Origin: Lentisphaeria bacterium UBA1776
GTDB taxonomy: Bacteria; Verrucomicrobiota; Lentisphaeria; Victivallales; Victivallaceae
Length of the DNA stretch: 6,477 nucleotides
Assembly: GCA_002314605.1 (NCBI GenBank)
Contig: DCGO01000023.1
Span: forward strand, 778 to 7,254
Reading direction: 5' to 3'
This document shows positions 5,937 to 6,477 of the stretch, piece by piece. Each line of letters begins with the position of its first letter. Position 1 is the first letter of the stretch. The notes beneath the pieces are model-generated. The model was given only the letters and a program-made list of their open reading frames with translations. It searched no databases and was not told the origin of the DNA. The translations under genes and the position numbers were made by a program.

Positions 5937-6029
5937 ATGCAAGAGATGGTATTTGACATAGCCAATCGACTGGAATATCTGACGGAGAACGGAGATGCTT
6001 ACGGACGCATGGACTGGGCGGTTGATTGA
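5937..6029 (+). pseudogene. Short gene remnant encoding an acidic 30-residue segment
   Basis: An in-frame segment reads MQEMVFDIANRLEYLTENGD, then AYGRMDWAVD and TGA. Its composition is richer in G/C than the flanking island and closer to the backbone. The peptide is acidic and amphipathic like a real C-terminal helix, but a stop (5922-5924) lies just upstream and there is no good ribosome binding site. It may be the 3' scrap of a deleted gene, perhaps another immunity or accessory gene. The rest of 5867-6131 holds no other convincing gene. Confidence 0.22.
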
Positions 6030-6068
6030 TAAAAATTGAGTTTTTTGTCGAATTTGAAAGAACGATGG

Positions 6069-6096
6069 TTGCAAAACTTGCATTGCGTACTATATT
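6069..6096 (+). promoter_or_regulatory. Putative promoter of the Rhs-repeat reading frame
   Basis: TTGCAA (6069-6074) and TATATT (6091-6096) are separated by 16 bases. A start near 6103 would leave a leader of about 29 bases containing the AGGAGG ribosome binding site. The match is good but lies in AT-rich sequence, where chance matches are common; its value comes from being followed at once by a strong binding site and an open frame. Confidence 0.4.
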
Positions 6097-6119
6097 GACA
6101 TACAGGAGCTTCCATCAAC

Positions 6120-6125
6120 AGGAGG
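6120..6125 (+). promoter_or_regulatory. Strong ribosome binding site deciding a TTG start
   Basis: AGGAGG is followed by six bases and then TTG at 6132, which opens the frame of the Rhs repeats. Spacing is near optimal. The next in-frame ATG (6213) has no comparable site, so the TTG is preferred. Confidence 0.5.
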
Positions 6126-6131
6126 AATAAT

Positions 6132-6477
6132 TTGATTCTGAGCGAAAATATCTCTGCACTCACCCAAAACAGTTTCTGCAGATGGTTGAAGCACGCCTCC
6201 CCGGTTGCCGACATGCAGGGGAATGTGGCGGAAAGCTACGTTTACGATCCTGCCGGAAATATCTTGAGCAAAACTATTGACGGTAAGACCACAACTTATA
6301 CTTACGATAAGGCTAATCAGCTGGTATCCTCCACGACAGACGGCAAAGTAACTGAATACGCCTATGATGCTGCCGGACGGTTGATCAAAGAGGGAGATAA
6401 ATCCTATGCTTATGGCTGGCTCGATAAAGTTTTGAGCGTAACTGAAAACGGGCAGCAGATCGCAAGTTTCAATTATC
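6132..6477 (+). CDS. Rhs/YD-repeat protein, 5' part of frame, runs off the window
   Basis: The frame is open from the TTG at 6132 to the window end. From about 6204 it encodes classic YD repeats of Rhs-family cell-surface or polymorphic-toxin shells: YVYDPAGNILSKT, YTYDKANQLVSST and YAYDAAGRLIKEG. The repeat starts lie exactly 60 bases apart (6237, 6297, 6357), with a shorter unit to YAYG at 6405, then KVLSVTENGQQIASFNY. Complete Rhs proteins are usually far longer, with a secretion region and many repeats before this point. Here only about 24 unrelated residues precede the repeats and no signal peptide is visible. So this is either a front-truncated Rhs gene, possibly re-expressed from the new start, or a short orphan Rhs core fragment. 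The repeats have backbone-like composition, unlike the AT-rich island to the left. The 3' end, where a toxin tip would lie, is not in view. Confidence 0.85.
   Translation, partial: MILSENISALTQNSFCRWLKHASPVADMQGNVAESYVYDPAGNILSKTIDGKTTTYTYDKANQLVSSTTDGKVTEYAYDAAGRLIKEGDKSYAYGWLDKVLSVTENGQQIASFNY

Noticed and set aside
1..6477. CRISPR arrays, tRNA or rRNA genes, intact insertion sequences
   Set aside because: No evenly spaced repeats, cloverleaf-like segments, rRNA landmarks or transposase motifs were seen on either strand.

Overview
The window looks like a bacterial chromosome segment with a GC-rich backbone (a 60-base stretch inside the glycosyltransferase gene counts 36 G/C by hand). One clearly foreign, AT-rich insert lies near the right end (a 60-base stretch at 5761-5820 counts 11 G/C). 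The gene content is a LysR regulator, a processive family-2 glycosyltransferase, a NifX-like protein with a secreted nuclease, a YfcE phosphodiesterase, a DUF1805 protein and Rhs/YD repeats. Overall flavour suggests a Gram-negative anaerobe, perhaps of the PVC group (Lentisphaerota/Victivallis-like), but no single marker proves this.

Left part (1-2387): a LysR-type regulator reads leftward (78-959). A hyaluronan synthase/NodC-like membrane glycosyltransferase reads rightward (1065-2387). Between them lies a 105-base AT-rich spacer in which two good sigma70-type promoters, one per strand, physically overlap. This suggests that expression of the regulator and of the polysaccharide synthase is coupled or mutually exclusive.

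Middle (2442-4857): a leftward two-gene operon encodes a small NifX/NifB-type (COG1433) protein and then, with a 4-base ATGA overlap, an exported DNA/RNA non-specific endonuclease. Divergent from it is a rightward cluster of a YfcE-type metallophosphoesterase, a DUF1805 protein and an unrecognised 100-residue protein, with gaps of 25 and 22 bases. A promoter with 17-base spacing and a dyad over its -35 box precede yfcE.

Right part (4858-6477): base composition drops abruptly just after the stop codon of the 100-residue gene. The AT-rich insert carries a reading frame with no convincing start of its own (C-terminal-tip-like) and, 3 bases later, an exported or lipoprotein-like protein. This layout resembles an orphan toxin-tip/immunity cassette. 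After about 265 bases without a convincing gene, a fresh promoter, a strong ribosome binding site and a TTG codon lead into an Rhs/YD-repeat frame that runs off the window end. The region is best read as a rearranged polymorphic-toxin (Rhs) locus. The toxin and immunity roles are inference from layout, not from recognised domains.
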